NCBI GenBank assembly: GCA_002314675.1
Contig: DCGZ01000045.1
Location: 1-24,683, forward strand
Origin: Fibrobacter sp. UBA1765
GTDB taxonomy: Bacteria > Fibrobacterota > Fibrobacteria > Fibrobacterales > Fibrobacteraceae
Direction of reading: 5' to 3'
DNA: 24,683 nt
Below, one piece after another: positions 7,889 through 15,592 of this stretch. How positions within the stretch are numbered: position 1 is the first letter of the stretch; every line of letters starts with the position of its first letter. The position numbers and the translations under genes are program-made. The notes under the pieces were generated by a model. That model saw only the letters and a list, made by a program, of their open reading frames with translations, searched no databases and was not told where the DNA came from.

Positions 7889-8548
7889 ATGCCTGGTATA
7901 GTAGAACTTGCACCGAACATAATGTATTTGCCTGCGTCGCATGAACCATTGAGCGCCGATGTCTTTGCAATTCAAGGGGAATGTGCCTGGTGGATTTTTG
8001 ATGTAGGCGATTCCAAGGAAGCTCTTGATTTTATCAATGGCTTGCCTTGCGAAGCTAAAGGCAAGAGGCTTGTAAAAAATATTGTGATATCGCATTTTCA
8101 TGTGGATCACATGGGCAATTTGTTGCGTGCTTTGCGTTGTGAAATTTCAATGCCTTTTGATGAACTTTATGTAGGGACGAATACTTTTAAGTATACTAGA
8201 ATCGGGCAAGTGGTAGACAAGCCAATGTCATTTAGTGACGGGGTGCAGCTTCAAATTTTACCAGTTCCAAACAGCCATGCAAAGGGTTCCTTGGCGCTTG
8301 TTGTAAATGGGGAATTCGCGTTCCTTGGAGATTCTACTTATCCGCAAGTAAGGCCTGGGAGGGATGCGTATAACGTACAGTTGCTTGGAGAAGAAATCAA
8401 GGTTCTGCAAGGTCTTAATGCAAAAAGTTTTTGCTTGAGCCATAAAAAATTTGTGGTTAAGGAAAAGGAATCCGTTTTATCCTATTTAGAAAAAGTCTAT
8501 TCAAAACGCCAAAAAAACGAGCCTTGTATTTATGTGAATGAAATTTGA
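7889..8548 (+). CDS. MBL-fold metallo-hydrolase
   Basis: This 219-residue protein has the full set of metal ligands of the metallo-beta-lactamase fold: HFHVDH at 69-74 (His69, His71, Asp73, His74), His130 in NSHAKGS, Asp148 in LGDSTY and His185 in LSHKK. It has no signal peptide, so a cytoplasmic hydrolase is likely. The substrate is unknown; glyoxalase II-like thioesters, lactones and phosphoesters are all possible for this superfamily. It is flanked by a structured intergenic region and its own leaderless-type promoter, with about 100 bases to the next gene, so it is probably monocistronic. Its AT-rich codon use suggests low expression. Confidence 0.88.
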   Translation: MPGIVELAPNIMYLPASHEPLSADVFAIQGECAWWIFDVGDSKEALDFINGLPCEAKGKRLVKNIVISHFHVDHMGNLLRALRCEISMPFDELYVGTNTFKYTRIGQVVDKPMSFSDGVQLQILPVPNSHAKGSLALVVNGEFAFLGDSTYPQVRPGRDAYNVQLLGEEIKVLQGLNAKSFCLSHKKFVVKEKESVLSYLEKVYSKRQKNEPCIYVNEI

Positions 8549-8602
8549 TACTATTGATACAGTTTAGGTTTTAGAAGTTCTTGCTGCCGTTGTTGAAACC
8601 TC

Positions 8603-8630
8603 TTGTTCTGATTTATCTTTAGCATATAAT
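8603..8630 (+). promoter_or_regulatory. Promoter of the GH16 lipoprotein gene
   Basis: TTGTTC (8603-8608), a 16-base spacer and TATAAT (8625-8630) precede an AAAGAGG ribosome-binding site just upstream of ATG 8647. This is one of the few genes here with a short leader and a clear Shine-Dalgarno. Confidence 0.6.
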
Positions 8631-8646
8631 AACAAAGAGGTTCATC

Positions 8647-9696
8647 ATGAAAACAAAGTTCTTTACTCTCCTTACCGCAGGTTTTACTGCATGCATGTTC
8701 GCTGCTTGTTCTAGCGATAGCAATTCCGGCCTCCCGGCCGCTCCAGAAAATCCGGAAGTTCCAGAATCTTCTTCTACAGAAACTCCTGCAGATAATCCAG
8801 AAAATCTTTCTTCCTCCATTGAAACTCCAGCAGAGTCTTCTTCGTCGGTAGAAGGTGAGGTTCCTGTGGAATCTTCTTCGTCCGTTGTTACCGATCCGGT
8901 GGTACTTGAACCTGTAAAGAATAAGATTGAAAATACGATTCCAAATAGTGTTTCTACCCCAGTAGAAGATTTTGCTAATTACACCTATTATGGTGCGGAA
9001 CTTACAGGTCTTGATCAATTCAAGTATGGCCGTTTTGAAGCACGCATGAAGGTGGTTTCTATTCCGGGTTCCGTAAGCTCCATGTTCCTTTACTATGACA
9101 ATTCGCACTTCCTTGAAGACGAGCCATGGAATGAAATTGATATTGAAATCCTTGGCAAGAACAAGGGGCAATGGCAGTCCAACTTGATTACACGCTTGCC
9201 AGATGGCGATGATGGCAAGAAGAATAACAAGAAGACTTCCGAATTTGTAACAGGCTTCGGTTTTGATGCAACAGAAGATTTCCACCTTTATGCAATGATC
9301 TGGACTCCGGAATATATTTCTTGGGAAATCGATAGCGTTGAAGTCCGCCGCGACGTAATCGGTATGCCAAAGGGACAGGTAGAATTCATGGACCAGGAAC
9401 AGTCGCTCCGCTTTAACCTGTGGGCTGCAAAGAGCACCGCATGGGTTGGCGAATTTACAGGTGCTGAACTTGCCGCAGGCCCGCAGGAACAGGTCATTGA
9501 CTATGTTCGTGTATACAAGTACGATACTGCAACAAAGACGTTCACCTTGGATTGGCAGGATGACTTTGATGGCGACGATCTTTCTGCACACTGGGACAAG
9601 GGTACCTGGGATATGGAATACGTAAAGTATCGTAAAGAACAGGTTGTTGTCGGCGACGGCGTTTGCAAGCTTTTGCTGAGCCGTGAAGCCAAGTAA
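8647..9696 (+). CDS. Lipoprotein, circularly permuted GH16 beta-glucanase
   Basis: This 349-residue protein has a lipoprotein signal peptide with lipobox FAAC (Cys21), a Ser/Glu/Pro-rich linker (about 22-95, with several SSSS or SSS runs) and a GH16 domain (about 110-345). The catalytic motif WNEIDIEILGK places the nucleophile at Glu163, the assisting Asp at 165 and the acid/base at Glu167. The segment FTLDWQDDFDGDDLSAHW (299-316), normally the first strand of GH16, lies at the C terminus. This is the circular permutation known from the F. succinogenes 1,3-1,4-beta-glucanase, whose YGKFEARMK, SSMFLY and LRFNLW segments also have counterparts here. It probably cleaves mixed-linkage beta-glucan at the cell surface. 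Unlike the secreted enzyme it is lipid-anchored, its linker is N-terminal, and the domain ends soon after the permuted strand. Exact substrate specificity is inferred. Confidence 0.9.
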   Translation: MKTKFFTLLTAGFTACMFAACSSDSNSGLPAAPENPEVPESSSTETPADNPENLSSSIETPAESSSSVEGEVPVESSSSVVTDPVVLEPVKNKIENTIPNSVSTPVEDFANYTYYGAELTGLDQFKYGRFEARMKVVSIPGSVSSMFLYYDNSHFLEDEPWNEIDIEILGKNKGQWQSNLITRLPDGDDGKKNNKKTSEFVTGFGFDATEDFHLYAMIWTPEYISWEIDSVEVRRDVIGMPKGQVEFMDQEQSLRFNLWAAKSTAWVGEFTGAELAAGPQEQVIDYVRVYKYDTATKTFTLDWQDDFDGDDLSAHWDKGTWDMEYVKYRKEQVVVGDGVCKLLLSREAK

Positions 9697-9720
9697 TTTA
9701 GTTTCCTCCAAAAACACTGG

Positions 9721-9753
9721 GCTCTCCTGAATTTTTCGGGGGAGCTTTTTTTT
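9721..9753 (+). terminator. Rho-independent terminator after the GH16 gene
   Basis: GCTCTCC (9721-9727) pairs with GGGGAGC (9739-9745), and a run of eight T follows directly. It lies 25 bases after the stop codon. Confidence 0.88.
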
Positions 9754-9761
9754 GAATTTCA

Positions 9762-9793
9762 TATATTTGAATTGTGAAAACCTAAACAAAGGA
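9762..9793 (+). promoter_or_regulatory. -10 element and ribosome-binding site of trpB
   Basis: TATATT (9762-9767, extended TATATTTG) is followed by a leader of roughly 27 bases. AAAGGA (9788-9793) is a good Shine-Dalgarno 7 bases before ATG 9801. No trp leader peptide or attenuator fits in this space. Confidence 0.65.
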
Positions 9794-9800
9794 AATCTCT

Positions 9801-11192
9801 ATGCGTAATTGTTCATCTTTGAAGATTGACGGTCCTTGCAAGATTTATCTTGAAGAATCCGAACTCCCGAAACAGTGGTACAACGTTCGTGCCGACATGA
9901 AGAAGAAGCCGGCACCGCTCCTGAACCCGGGTACAGGCAAGCCGATGACTGCCGAAGAACTTAGCCAGGTATTCTGCTCTGAACTTGTTAAGCAGGAACT
10001 TGATAACGATACCGCATACATCGATATTCCGCAGGATATCCAGACTTTCTACAAGATGTACCGTCCAAGCCCGCTTGTTCGTGCATACTTCCTGGAACAG
10101 GCTCTTGGCACACCTGCTCATATCTATTATAAGTTTGAAGGCAACAACACCAGCGGTAGCCACAAGTTGAACTCTGCAATTGCTCAGGCATACTATGCAA
10201 AGCAGCAGGGCCTCAAGGGCGTTACTACAGAAACTGGCGCTGGCCAGTGGGGTACGGCTCTTTCCATGGCAAGCGCATTCTTTGGCATTGACTGCCAGGT
10301 TTACATGGTAAAGTGCTCCTACGAACAGAAGCCTTTCCGCCGCGAAGTGATGCGCACCTACGGTGCTAGCGTTACTCCGTCCCCTTCCATGAACACCAAC
10401 GTTGGCCGCAAGATCAATGAAGAATTCCCGGGCACAACTGGTTCCCTCGGTTGCGCAATTTCTGAAGCTGTCGAAGCTGCAGTTACCCAGGAAGGCTACC
10501 GCTATGTTCTGGGTTCCGTTTTGAACCAGGTTCTTTTGCACCAGTCCGTGATTGGCCTCGAAGCTCAGGCTGCATTCAAGAAGATCGGTGTCAAGCCAGA
10601 CATGATTATCGGTTGCGCTGGTGGTGGTTCTAACCTTGGCGGTCTTATCTCTCCGTTCATGGGCGAAAAGCTCCGTGGCGAAGCCGACTACGATATTCTG
10701 GCTATCGAACCTGCAAGCTGCCCCAGCCTTACCCGCGGTAAGTACGCTTACGACTTCTGCGATACTGGTAAGGTTTGCCCGCTGGCCAAGATGTACACTC
10801 TGGGCTCCGGCTTTATTCCGTCTGCAAACCACGCTGGTGGCCTTCGCTACCATGGCATGAGCTCTATTCTTTCTGAACTTTACGATCAGGGCATGATGTG
10901 CGCTGACTCCGTGGAACAGACCAAGGTGTTCGAAGCTGCTCGTATCTTCGCACAGACCGAAGGTATTTTGCCGGCTCCGGAATCTAGCCACGCAATTCGT
11001 GCAACAATCGACGAAGCTCTCCGCTGCAAGGAAAAGGGTGAAGCCAAGACTATTCTCTTTGGCCTTACCGGTACAGGTTACTTTGACATGGTTGCCTACC
11101 AGAAGTTCAACGACGGTGAAATGAACGACTACATTCCTACCGACGAAGACCTGGCAAAGAGCCTGGCTCAGCTCCCGAAGGTTGAAGGCTAA
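9801..11192 (+). CDS. trpB: Tryptophan synthase beta chain, TrpB2 type
   Basis: TrpB condenses indole with serine to give tryptophan, using PLP. The 463-residue length, the long N-terminal extension and the wording of the motifs fit the TrpB2 subgroup rather than the classical TrpB of about 400 residues. The PLP lysine is Lys122 in SGSHKLNSA. ETGAGQWG is at 144-151 and the phosphate-binding loop GCAGGGSN at 271-278. No trpA or other trp gene is nearby. This is typical of TrpB2, which often works without an alpha subunit and is thought to salvage free indole. Strong codon bias suggests high expression. The gene has its own promoter and terminator, so it is monocistronic. Confidence 0.93.
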   Translation: MRNCSSLKIDGPCKIYLEESELPKQWYNVRADMKKKPAPLLNPGTGKPMTAEELSQVFCSELVKQELDNDTAYIDIPQDIQTFYKMYRPSPLVRAYFLEQALGTPAHIYYKFEGNNTSGSHKLNSAIAQAYYAKQQGLKGVTTETGAGQWGTALSMASAFFGIDCQVYMVKCSYEQKPFRREVMRTYGASVTPSPSMNTNVGRKINEEFPGTTGSLGCAISEAVEAAVTQEGYRYVLGSVLNQVLLHQSVIGLEAQAAFKKIGVKPDMIIGCAGGGSNLGGLISPFMGEKLRGEADYDILAIEPASCPSLTRGKYAYDFCDTGKVCPLAKMYTLGSGFIPSANHAGGLRYHGMSSILSELYDQGMMCADSVEQTKVFEAARIFAQTEGILPAPESSHAIRATIDEALRCKEKGEAKTILFGLTGTGYFDMVAYQKFNDGEMNDYIPTDEDLAKSLAQLPKVEG

Positions 11193-11230
11193 AATTTGAT
11201 TAGTACCTCTCGTAGGCACTAGTTTTTGCA

Positions 11231-11267
11231 AACGTCCCTGATTAACGTCGGGGGCGTTTTGCTTTTT
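11231..11267 (+). terminator. Probable rho-independent terminator after trpB
   Basis: AACGTCCC (11231-11238) pairs with GGGGCGTT (11251-11258, one G-T pair), followed by a T-rich stretch (TTTTGCTTTTTG). Confidence 0.75.
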
Positions 11268-11427
11268 GTTCAATGCTTTTGCGTTAGCGATCGTAGTGCG
11301 AAGCATTCGGACTCGCAAGAGGCTGAACGGACGCACGCGCAGCGTGCGATAACGCAAGAGCGCGCCCCTCGTACAAGGATTTGGGGGCAGATTTGTTTCG
11401 AGGGGAACGCCCGTAAAAAGGCGTTTC
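11268..11427. repeat. Structured intergenic region of nested inverted repeats
   Basis: Several perfect stems lie within 160 bases: AATGCTT with AAGCATT (near 11272 and 11300), GCACGC-GCA-GCGTGC (near 11334-11348), CCCCTCG with CGAGGGG (about 11366-11405) and AACGCC with GGCGTT (near 11406-11426). The segment 11293-11309 (GTAGTGCGAAGCATTCG) recurs in reverse complement, with one inserted base, at 22666-22683. No gene is seen. It may be a REP-like element family. Confidence 0.6.
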
Positions 11428-11433
11428 TATATT
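11428..11433 (+). promoter_or_regulatory. -10 element of nnr, leaderless configuration
   Basis: TATATT ends 7 bases before ATG 11441, and no Shine-Dalgarno is visible. This spacing supports ATG 11441 as the start rather than the in-frame TTG at 11435. Confidence 0.6.
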
Positions 11434-11440
11434 CTTGTGC

Positions 11441-13114
11441 ATGAAACTTTCTGAGTTGAATTTTGATGTTTGTCCTCCTGTTTTAACTGCGGAGTCGATG
11501 CGTGCCCTAGATGCCCTTGAAAAGAATACGAGAGCAAAAGCCGCTGGAATGCCTAAAATCCTGTCTGGCGCATTGTCCTTAAAATCGCTTGAAATTGCTG
11601 CGGGCTACGGCTTGATGAAGAATGCTGGCCATGCTCTTTACAATCGAGTTGTAGACCTGCTTCCTGAGTATGCTCCATATAGTTCTGAAAAACCAAATGT
11701 TGCCGTGTTTGTAGGTGGTGGTAACAATGGTGGCGACGGCCTTGTGCTTGCGAAGCTTTTGCTGGATGCCGAAATTTCATGCATAGTGTTTTCGCTTGCT
11801 CCGGAAGAGAAATTCAGGAATGAGGCTGCCCTTGCCCTGGAAGATTTTTTAAAAGTTGGCGGGGCGTTGAATGTTATAGAAAACCCGGCGATTTCGTTTG
11901 CAAAATTTGTTGAAGGAAAGGTCCCCGAATTTTCCTTGATTGTAGACTGCATGCTCGGTAACGGGGCTAGTGGAGAATTGAAGCCCGCCTTTGCACAAAT
12001 GGCTTCCCTTATCAATAAGTGGAAAATCCCGGTACTTTCGGCAGATGCTCCGACAGGTTATGATTCCAAGGAACATTGCGTTCGCGAAAATTGCATTGTC
12101 GCAAAAGAAACGATGCTCTTTGGCATGCCGCGTATAGATGCGTACGTTAAGAACGGAGGCCCTGTTTTTGGCAAAGTTCAAATTGCACGTCTTGACTATG
12201 CGGAATCTAATATTGCAAGTTTTGCCGAAAAAATTTTCTGGGCAACAGATGCCTTGCTACCTTTGTTATTGCCAGAGCGTAATGATTGGGGCGACAAACG
12301 TGAGCAGGGGAGTGCTGTAATTGTGGCTGGTTCGGCAAATATGCCTGGTGCGGCTGCACTTTGCGCGGGGGCAGCCTTAAGGAGCGGCGCAGGCCTTGTG
12401 ACTCTTGCAACTCCAAAATCCGTATTCCCGATAGTTGCAGGTAAGCTTTCAGAACCAGTGTTCCTTTCTTTGGAATGCGTCTCAGAAAATCTAGAACGTC
12501 ATGGAGAATCTTTTTCTATTTCAGATATTCCTTGCGTGCTGAATTCGCTTAGGCATGCGAATGCTTTTGCGATTGGACCAGGGCTTTCTGCAAATGAAGA
12601 AACTCAAAGTGCTGTTGTTCAGTTGCTAAAACAGGTAAAGCTGCCAACCGTAATAGATGCTGATGCCTTGAATGCATTGGCTGCAATATATCCAAATGAA
12701 GATTTTTGGAATGCTTTTGAAATGTCTGCAATTCTTACTCCACATATTCGTGAATATGCAAGATTGTTTGGAGAGTTGCCTCTCGATGCTACATTGATTC
12801 CTGCTGAGCTTCGCGAAAAGTCCAGGGAATGCGGCAAGGTGATAGTGCTTAAAGGGGCTCCAACATTTGTTGCTCTGCCAAATGGAATCGTGTACCTTGT
12901 ACCTTGTGCAAATTCAGGGATGGCCAAGGGTGGCTCCGGTGATGTGCTTACGGGAATATTAGTTGCGTTGCTTTCTCAAGGCGTTGCAGTAGAAGAAGCT
13001 GCCGTACTTGGCGTGTTAATCCATCAACATGCAGGTGAAATAGCAAAGAAAAAGCTCGGCGCATTTTCCATGCTGCCGAGCGATGTCATTGAATGCCTTG
13101 CTGGAGCGTTCTAG
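11441..13114 (+). CDS. nnr: Bifunctional NAD(P)H-hydrate epimerase / ADP-dependent dehydratase
   Basis: This enzyme repairs hydrated NADH and NADPH (NADHX, NADPHX) in the cytoplasm. The 557-residue product has both domains. The N-terminal YjeF_N epimerase domain (about 1-250) shows the nucleotide loop VGGGNNGGDGLVLAKLL, DCMLGNGASG and SADAPTG; the last is a variant of the usual DIPSG. The C-terminal dehydratase domain (about 270-555) shows AGSANMPGAAALCAGAALRSG, IGPGLS, DADALNALA, TPHIREYARL and the NAKGGSGD-type signature GMAKGGSGDVLTG. Start ATG 11441 was chosen from the TATATT spacing. The stop TAG (13112-13114) overlaps the tldD stop on the other strand. Confidence 0.93.
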   Translation: MKLSELNFDVCPPVLTAESMRALDALEKNTRAKAAGMPKILSGALSLKSLEIAAGYGLMKNAGHALYNRVVDLLPEYAPYSSEKPNVAVFVGGGNNGGDGLVLAKLLLDAEISCIVFSLAPEEKFRNEAALALEDFLKVGGALNVIENPAISFAKFVEGKVPEFSLIVDCMLGNGASGELKPAFAQMASLINKWKIPVLSADAPTGYDSKEHCVRENCIVAKETMLFGMPRIDAYVKNGGPVFGKVQIARLDYAESNIASFAEKIFWATDALLPLLLPERNDWGDKREQGSAVIVAGSANMPGAAALCAGAALRSGAGLVTLATPKSVFPIVAGKLSEPVFLSLECVSENLERHGESFSISDIPCVLNSLRHANAFAIGPGLSANEETQSAVVQLLKQVKLPTVIDADALNALAAIYPNEDFWNAFEMSAILTPHIREYARLFGELPLDATLIPAELREKSRECGKVIVLKGAPTFVALPNGIVYLVPCANSGMAKGGSGDVLTGILVALLSQGVAVEEAAVLGVLIHQHAGEIAKKKLGAFSMLPSDVIECLAGAF

Positions 13115-14493
13115 CGCCCACCGACAAGAATTTGGTCAACCTTGATAGTTGGCTGGCCAACCGTTACAGGGACGTGCCCGGAAGCAGCTCCGCATATACC
13201 TGCTGCAAGTTCGAGGTCGCTTCCGACCATGCTGATCTTTGGCAAAATTTCGTGACCCTTGCCAATGAGCGTTGCGCCGCGTACTGCTTCGGCAAGTTTG
13301 CCTTTGCGGATCACGTAGCCTTCTTCAACTGCGAAGTTGAATTCGCCTGTAGCTGGGTTTACTGAACCTCCGCCCATCTTTGCAGCATATAGACCTTCAT
13401 CGACGCTTGCTATCATTTCGTCAACGGTAGAATTGCCCGGTGCAATGAAGGTATTTCGCATGCGGCTGACTGGAGCAAACTGGTAATTTTCACGACGGGC
13501 GCTTCCGCTGCGCTTGATACCGACCTCTTCTGCACCGACGCGGTCGCTCAGGTATGTCTTTAGTACGCCGTTTTCAATGAGCACGGTACGTTCTGTAGGA
13601 GTTCCTTCATCATCGATTTCAAGGCTGCCCCATACTCCCTTGAGAGTGCCGTCGTCAATTGCGGTCAGGCAAGGCTGCGCAATCTGTTCGCCAATCTTGT
13701 TGCAGAACGGACTTGCATTTCGACGAATGGAATCTGCTTCAAGCGGATGGCCGCATGCTTCGTGGAATATGACACCGCCAAAGCCGTTGCCCATGATTAC
13801 AGGCATTTGGCCTCCTTGAATATGGCCTGCAGAAAGCATTCTAACGGCTCTATCTGCAGCTTCAAAGGCTAAGTCTTCTGGATTGTAGCTTTCGATAATT
13901 TCATAACCCCCAAGGGCTCCTGGAGCTATATGGGTCGTGGTTCTTTCATTGCTATCAGCCGCAGTGACTGTTACATTTGTACGGCAGCGTGCCCTGTCCA
14001 TGTTCAAGACAAGGCCTTCGCTGTTGTAGATGGAAATTTTGGAAACGGAATCGGTTATAGATGACGATACCTGGACGACTTTATCGGAAGTTTCTCTTGC
14101 CTTTGCGTCGGCACGCTTGATAAAGTCAAGCTTGTAGGCTTGTCCAAGGATGCGTGGATCCTTGAATGCGTTTGCGTTAAAGTCACAAACTTTTTTTTCT
14201 GGCTTCCATGCAAGAGGAGCGAACTTTGCGTTTGCGAAACGGCCAAATGTTAAAGCCTTGACCATTTGCAGCATGCTTTCACGGCTGTCGTCGCTTGTAT
14301 AGGCGTAAAGAACCTGTGTGCCAAAAAGTAAGCGGAGTCCAATGCCGTAGTCAGTGCCTGCAGTTGCAGATTCAATTGCCTTGTCTTTTAAGGTCAGGGA
14401 GGAATGTCTTGTTTCTTCTTCAAAGATTTCTGCGAAACTTGCACCTGCTGCAAGGCCTGCTTCAATGATTTCGTTTGCTAAGGTAGTGTTCAT
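13111..14493 (-). CDS. tldD: TldD-family zinc metallopeptidase
   Basis: TldD forms a heterodimer with TldE/PmbA and degrades unfolded peptides. It is known for processing microcins and CcdA. The 460-residue protein has the zinc motif HEACGH (His244, Glu245, His249) and, near the C terminus, GICG (Cys434), which corresponds to the third zinc ligand. The closing GQPTIKVDQILVGG is typical of the family. No tldE is present in the window; partners are often encoded separately. The last codon shares the palindrome CTAG with the stop of nnr. A copy of the composite repeat lies just upstream of the start, and no clear promoter can be separated from it. Confidence 0.93.
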   Translation of the reverse strand: MNTTLANEIIEAGLAAGASFAEIFEEETRHSSLTLKDKAIESATAGTDYGIGLRLLFGTQVLYAYTSDDSRESMLQMVKALTFGRFANAKFAPLAWKPEKKVCDFNANAFKDPRILGQAYKLDFIKRADAKARETSDKVVQVSSSITDSVSKISIYNSEGLVLNMDRARCRTNVTVTAADSNERTTTHIAPGALGGYEIIESYNPEDLAFEAADRAVRMLSAGHIQGGQMPVIMGNGFGGVIFHEACGHPLEADSIRRNASPFCNKIGEQIAQPCLTAIDDGTLKGVWGSLEIDDEGTPTERTVLIENGVLKTYLSDRVGAEEVGIKRSGSARRENYQFAPVSRMRNTFIAPGNSTVDEMIASVDEGLYAAKMGGGSVNPATGEFNFAVEEGYVIRKGKLAEAVRGATLIGKGHEILPKISMVGSDLELAAGICGAASGHVPVTVGQPTIKVDQILVGGR

Positions 14494-14500
14494 TGGTGTT

Positions 14501-14705
14501 TAGAATCTAGTGGCTAGTGGCTAGGATGTAGAGAAGTTGTTTTTTATGTTGTTGGCTGTTGCTGACGTCTGTCGACTGAGAGGTATGAGGTATTGTAATT
14601 AGCGTTTCCTCTAGGCGCATAGCGCCGACCCCATACCTCAAAGCACCGAAGGTGCGACCTGATGCCTGTCCTCTGTTATCTGTATTCTGTCCTCTGTCTT
14701 GTATC
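14501..14705. repeat. Full copy of the interspersed composite repeat with two heptamer arrays
   Basis: Order of parts: heptamers CTAGTGG, CTAGTGG, CTAGGAT (from 14507); a conserved 34-base core at 14554-14587 (starting GGCTGTTGCTGACGTC) identical to 24637-24670; GAGGTATGAGG partly complementary to CCCCATACCTC; a hairpin GGCGC-ATA-GCGCC near 14613-14625; the 20-mer 14641-14660 identical to 66-85; five heptamers at 14666-14700 (CTGTCCT, CTGTTAT, CTGTATT, CTGTCCT, CTGTCTT); and GTATC at 14701-14705, which overlaps the hisF stop. No open reading frame in it looks real. Confidence 0.85.
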
Positions 14706-15480
14706 ACGGCCTTCTAACGGCAACGCCTGCCTTGCGCATTGCATCCTTGATGCCCTGTACAGTGTATTCGCCAAAGTGGACCATGCTTGCTACAAGAGCT
14801 GCGTCGGCGGAAGTCTTTTCGAACAGGTCAGAAATATGTTCCGGAGTTCCTGCGCCACCACTTGCAATTACAGGAACATTCACGGCCTTTGCAATCATGT
14901 CCGTGATTGTTAGTTCGTAGCCTTCCTTGGTGCCATCGGCGTCAATGGAGTTCACGCAGATTTCACCTATGCCAAGGTCTACAGCCTTCTTTGCCCATTC
15001 CACGGCATCGAGGCCCATCGGTTTTCTGCCACCCTTGATGTACACTTCGTAACCGCTCGGGAACTGTTCTGAAACTTCGACCTTTTTAACATCCATGCCA
15101 AGAACCATGCACTGGCGGCCGAAGGCTTCTGCACCCTGGGCAATGATTTCCGGGTTCAATACAGCAAGGCTATTGATGCTAACCTTTTCTGCACCGGCGA
15201 GGAGCACGGCGCGCATGTCTTCGAGATTCCTGATGCCGCCGCCGACGGAGAATGGAATGAACACGTTCTTTGCAATGTCTTTTACCATGTCGAGGTCGCA
15301 AGCCCTGCCCTCTGCACTTGCCGTGATATCGTAGAAAACAAGTTCGTCAACGCCTTCTGCGCTGTAGCGTGCACCCATTTCGACTGGATCGCCAATGTCG
15401 ATGTTACCTTTGAATTTAACGCCCTTGGTAACCATGCGGTTGCGAACGTCGAGGCAAATAATTAAACGTTTGGTAAGCAT
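14704..15480 (-). CDS. hisF: Imidazole glycerol phosphate synthase, cyclase subunit HisF
   Basis: HisF uses ammonia from HisH to convert PRFAR into imidazole glycerol phosphate and AICAR. The 258-residue TIM-barrel has the family length. The catalytic acids Asp11 (IICLDV) and Asp130 (VLGMD) sit at the expected positions. Both phosphate-binding loops are present (SVGGGIRN near 78-85 and ASGGAGTPEH near 206-215), as is NSIDADGTKEGYE. No other his gene is nearby, so this is an isolated hisF with its own promoter. A terminator from the upstream gene separates the two. The stop TGA overlaps the end of the composite repeat. Confidence 0.96.
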   Translation of the reverse strand: MLTKRLIICLDVRNRMVTKGVKFKGNIDIGDPVEMGARYSAEGVDELVFYDITASAEGRACDLDMVKDIAKNVFIPFSVGGGIRNLEDMRAVLLAGAEKVSINSLAVLNPEIIAQGAEAFGRQCMVLGMDVKKVEVSEQFPSGYEVYIKGGRKPMGLDAVEWAKKAVDLGIGEICVNSIDADGTKEGYELTITDMIAKAVNVPVIASGGAGTPEHISDLFEKTSADAALVASMVHFGEYTVQGIKDAMRKAGVAVRRP

Positions 15481-15508
15481 AAAAAACCTATCTGTTTTAA
15501 CAAGGTCA

Positions 15509-15514
15509 AATATA
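15509..15514 (-). promoter_or_regulatory. -10 element of hisF
   Basis: On the minus strand TATATT (extended TATATTTG, matching TAnnTTTG) lies 28 bases before the hisF ATG, giving a leader of about 20 bases. Confidence 0.5.
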
Positions 15515-15549
15515 GAACTTACTCTAGACAGCTAACGCAATAAAAACAA

Positions 15550-15571
15550 AAAAGGGCGTCAAAGCCCTTTT
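15550..15571 (-). terminator. Rho-independent terminator after the anchored hypothetical gene
   Basis: AAAAGGGC and GCCCTTTT form a perfect 8-bp stem with a 6-base loop (GTCAAA on the plus strand). Minus-strand transcripts leave the stem into a U-rich tract (TTTTTTGTTTTTATTG). It lies 21 bases past the stop at 15593. Confidence 0.85.
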
Positions 15572-15592
15572 AAATTTTTGTGAAAATGGTGG

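Noticed and set aside
8551..9789. 412-codon frame antisense to the GH16 gene
   Set aside because: The plus strand encodes a complete lipoprotein enzyme with promoter, ribosome-binding site and terminator. The antisense product has no sensible composition.
9813..11357. Long open frame (514 codons) antisense to trpB
   Set aside because: trpB is unmistakable on the plus strand. The antisense product is rich in Cys, His and Arg without domain structure, as expected of a shadow.
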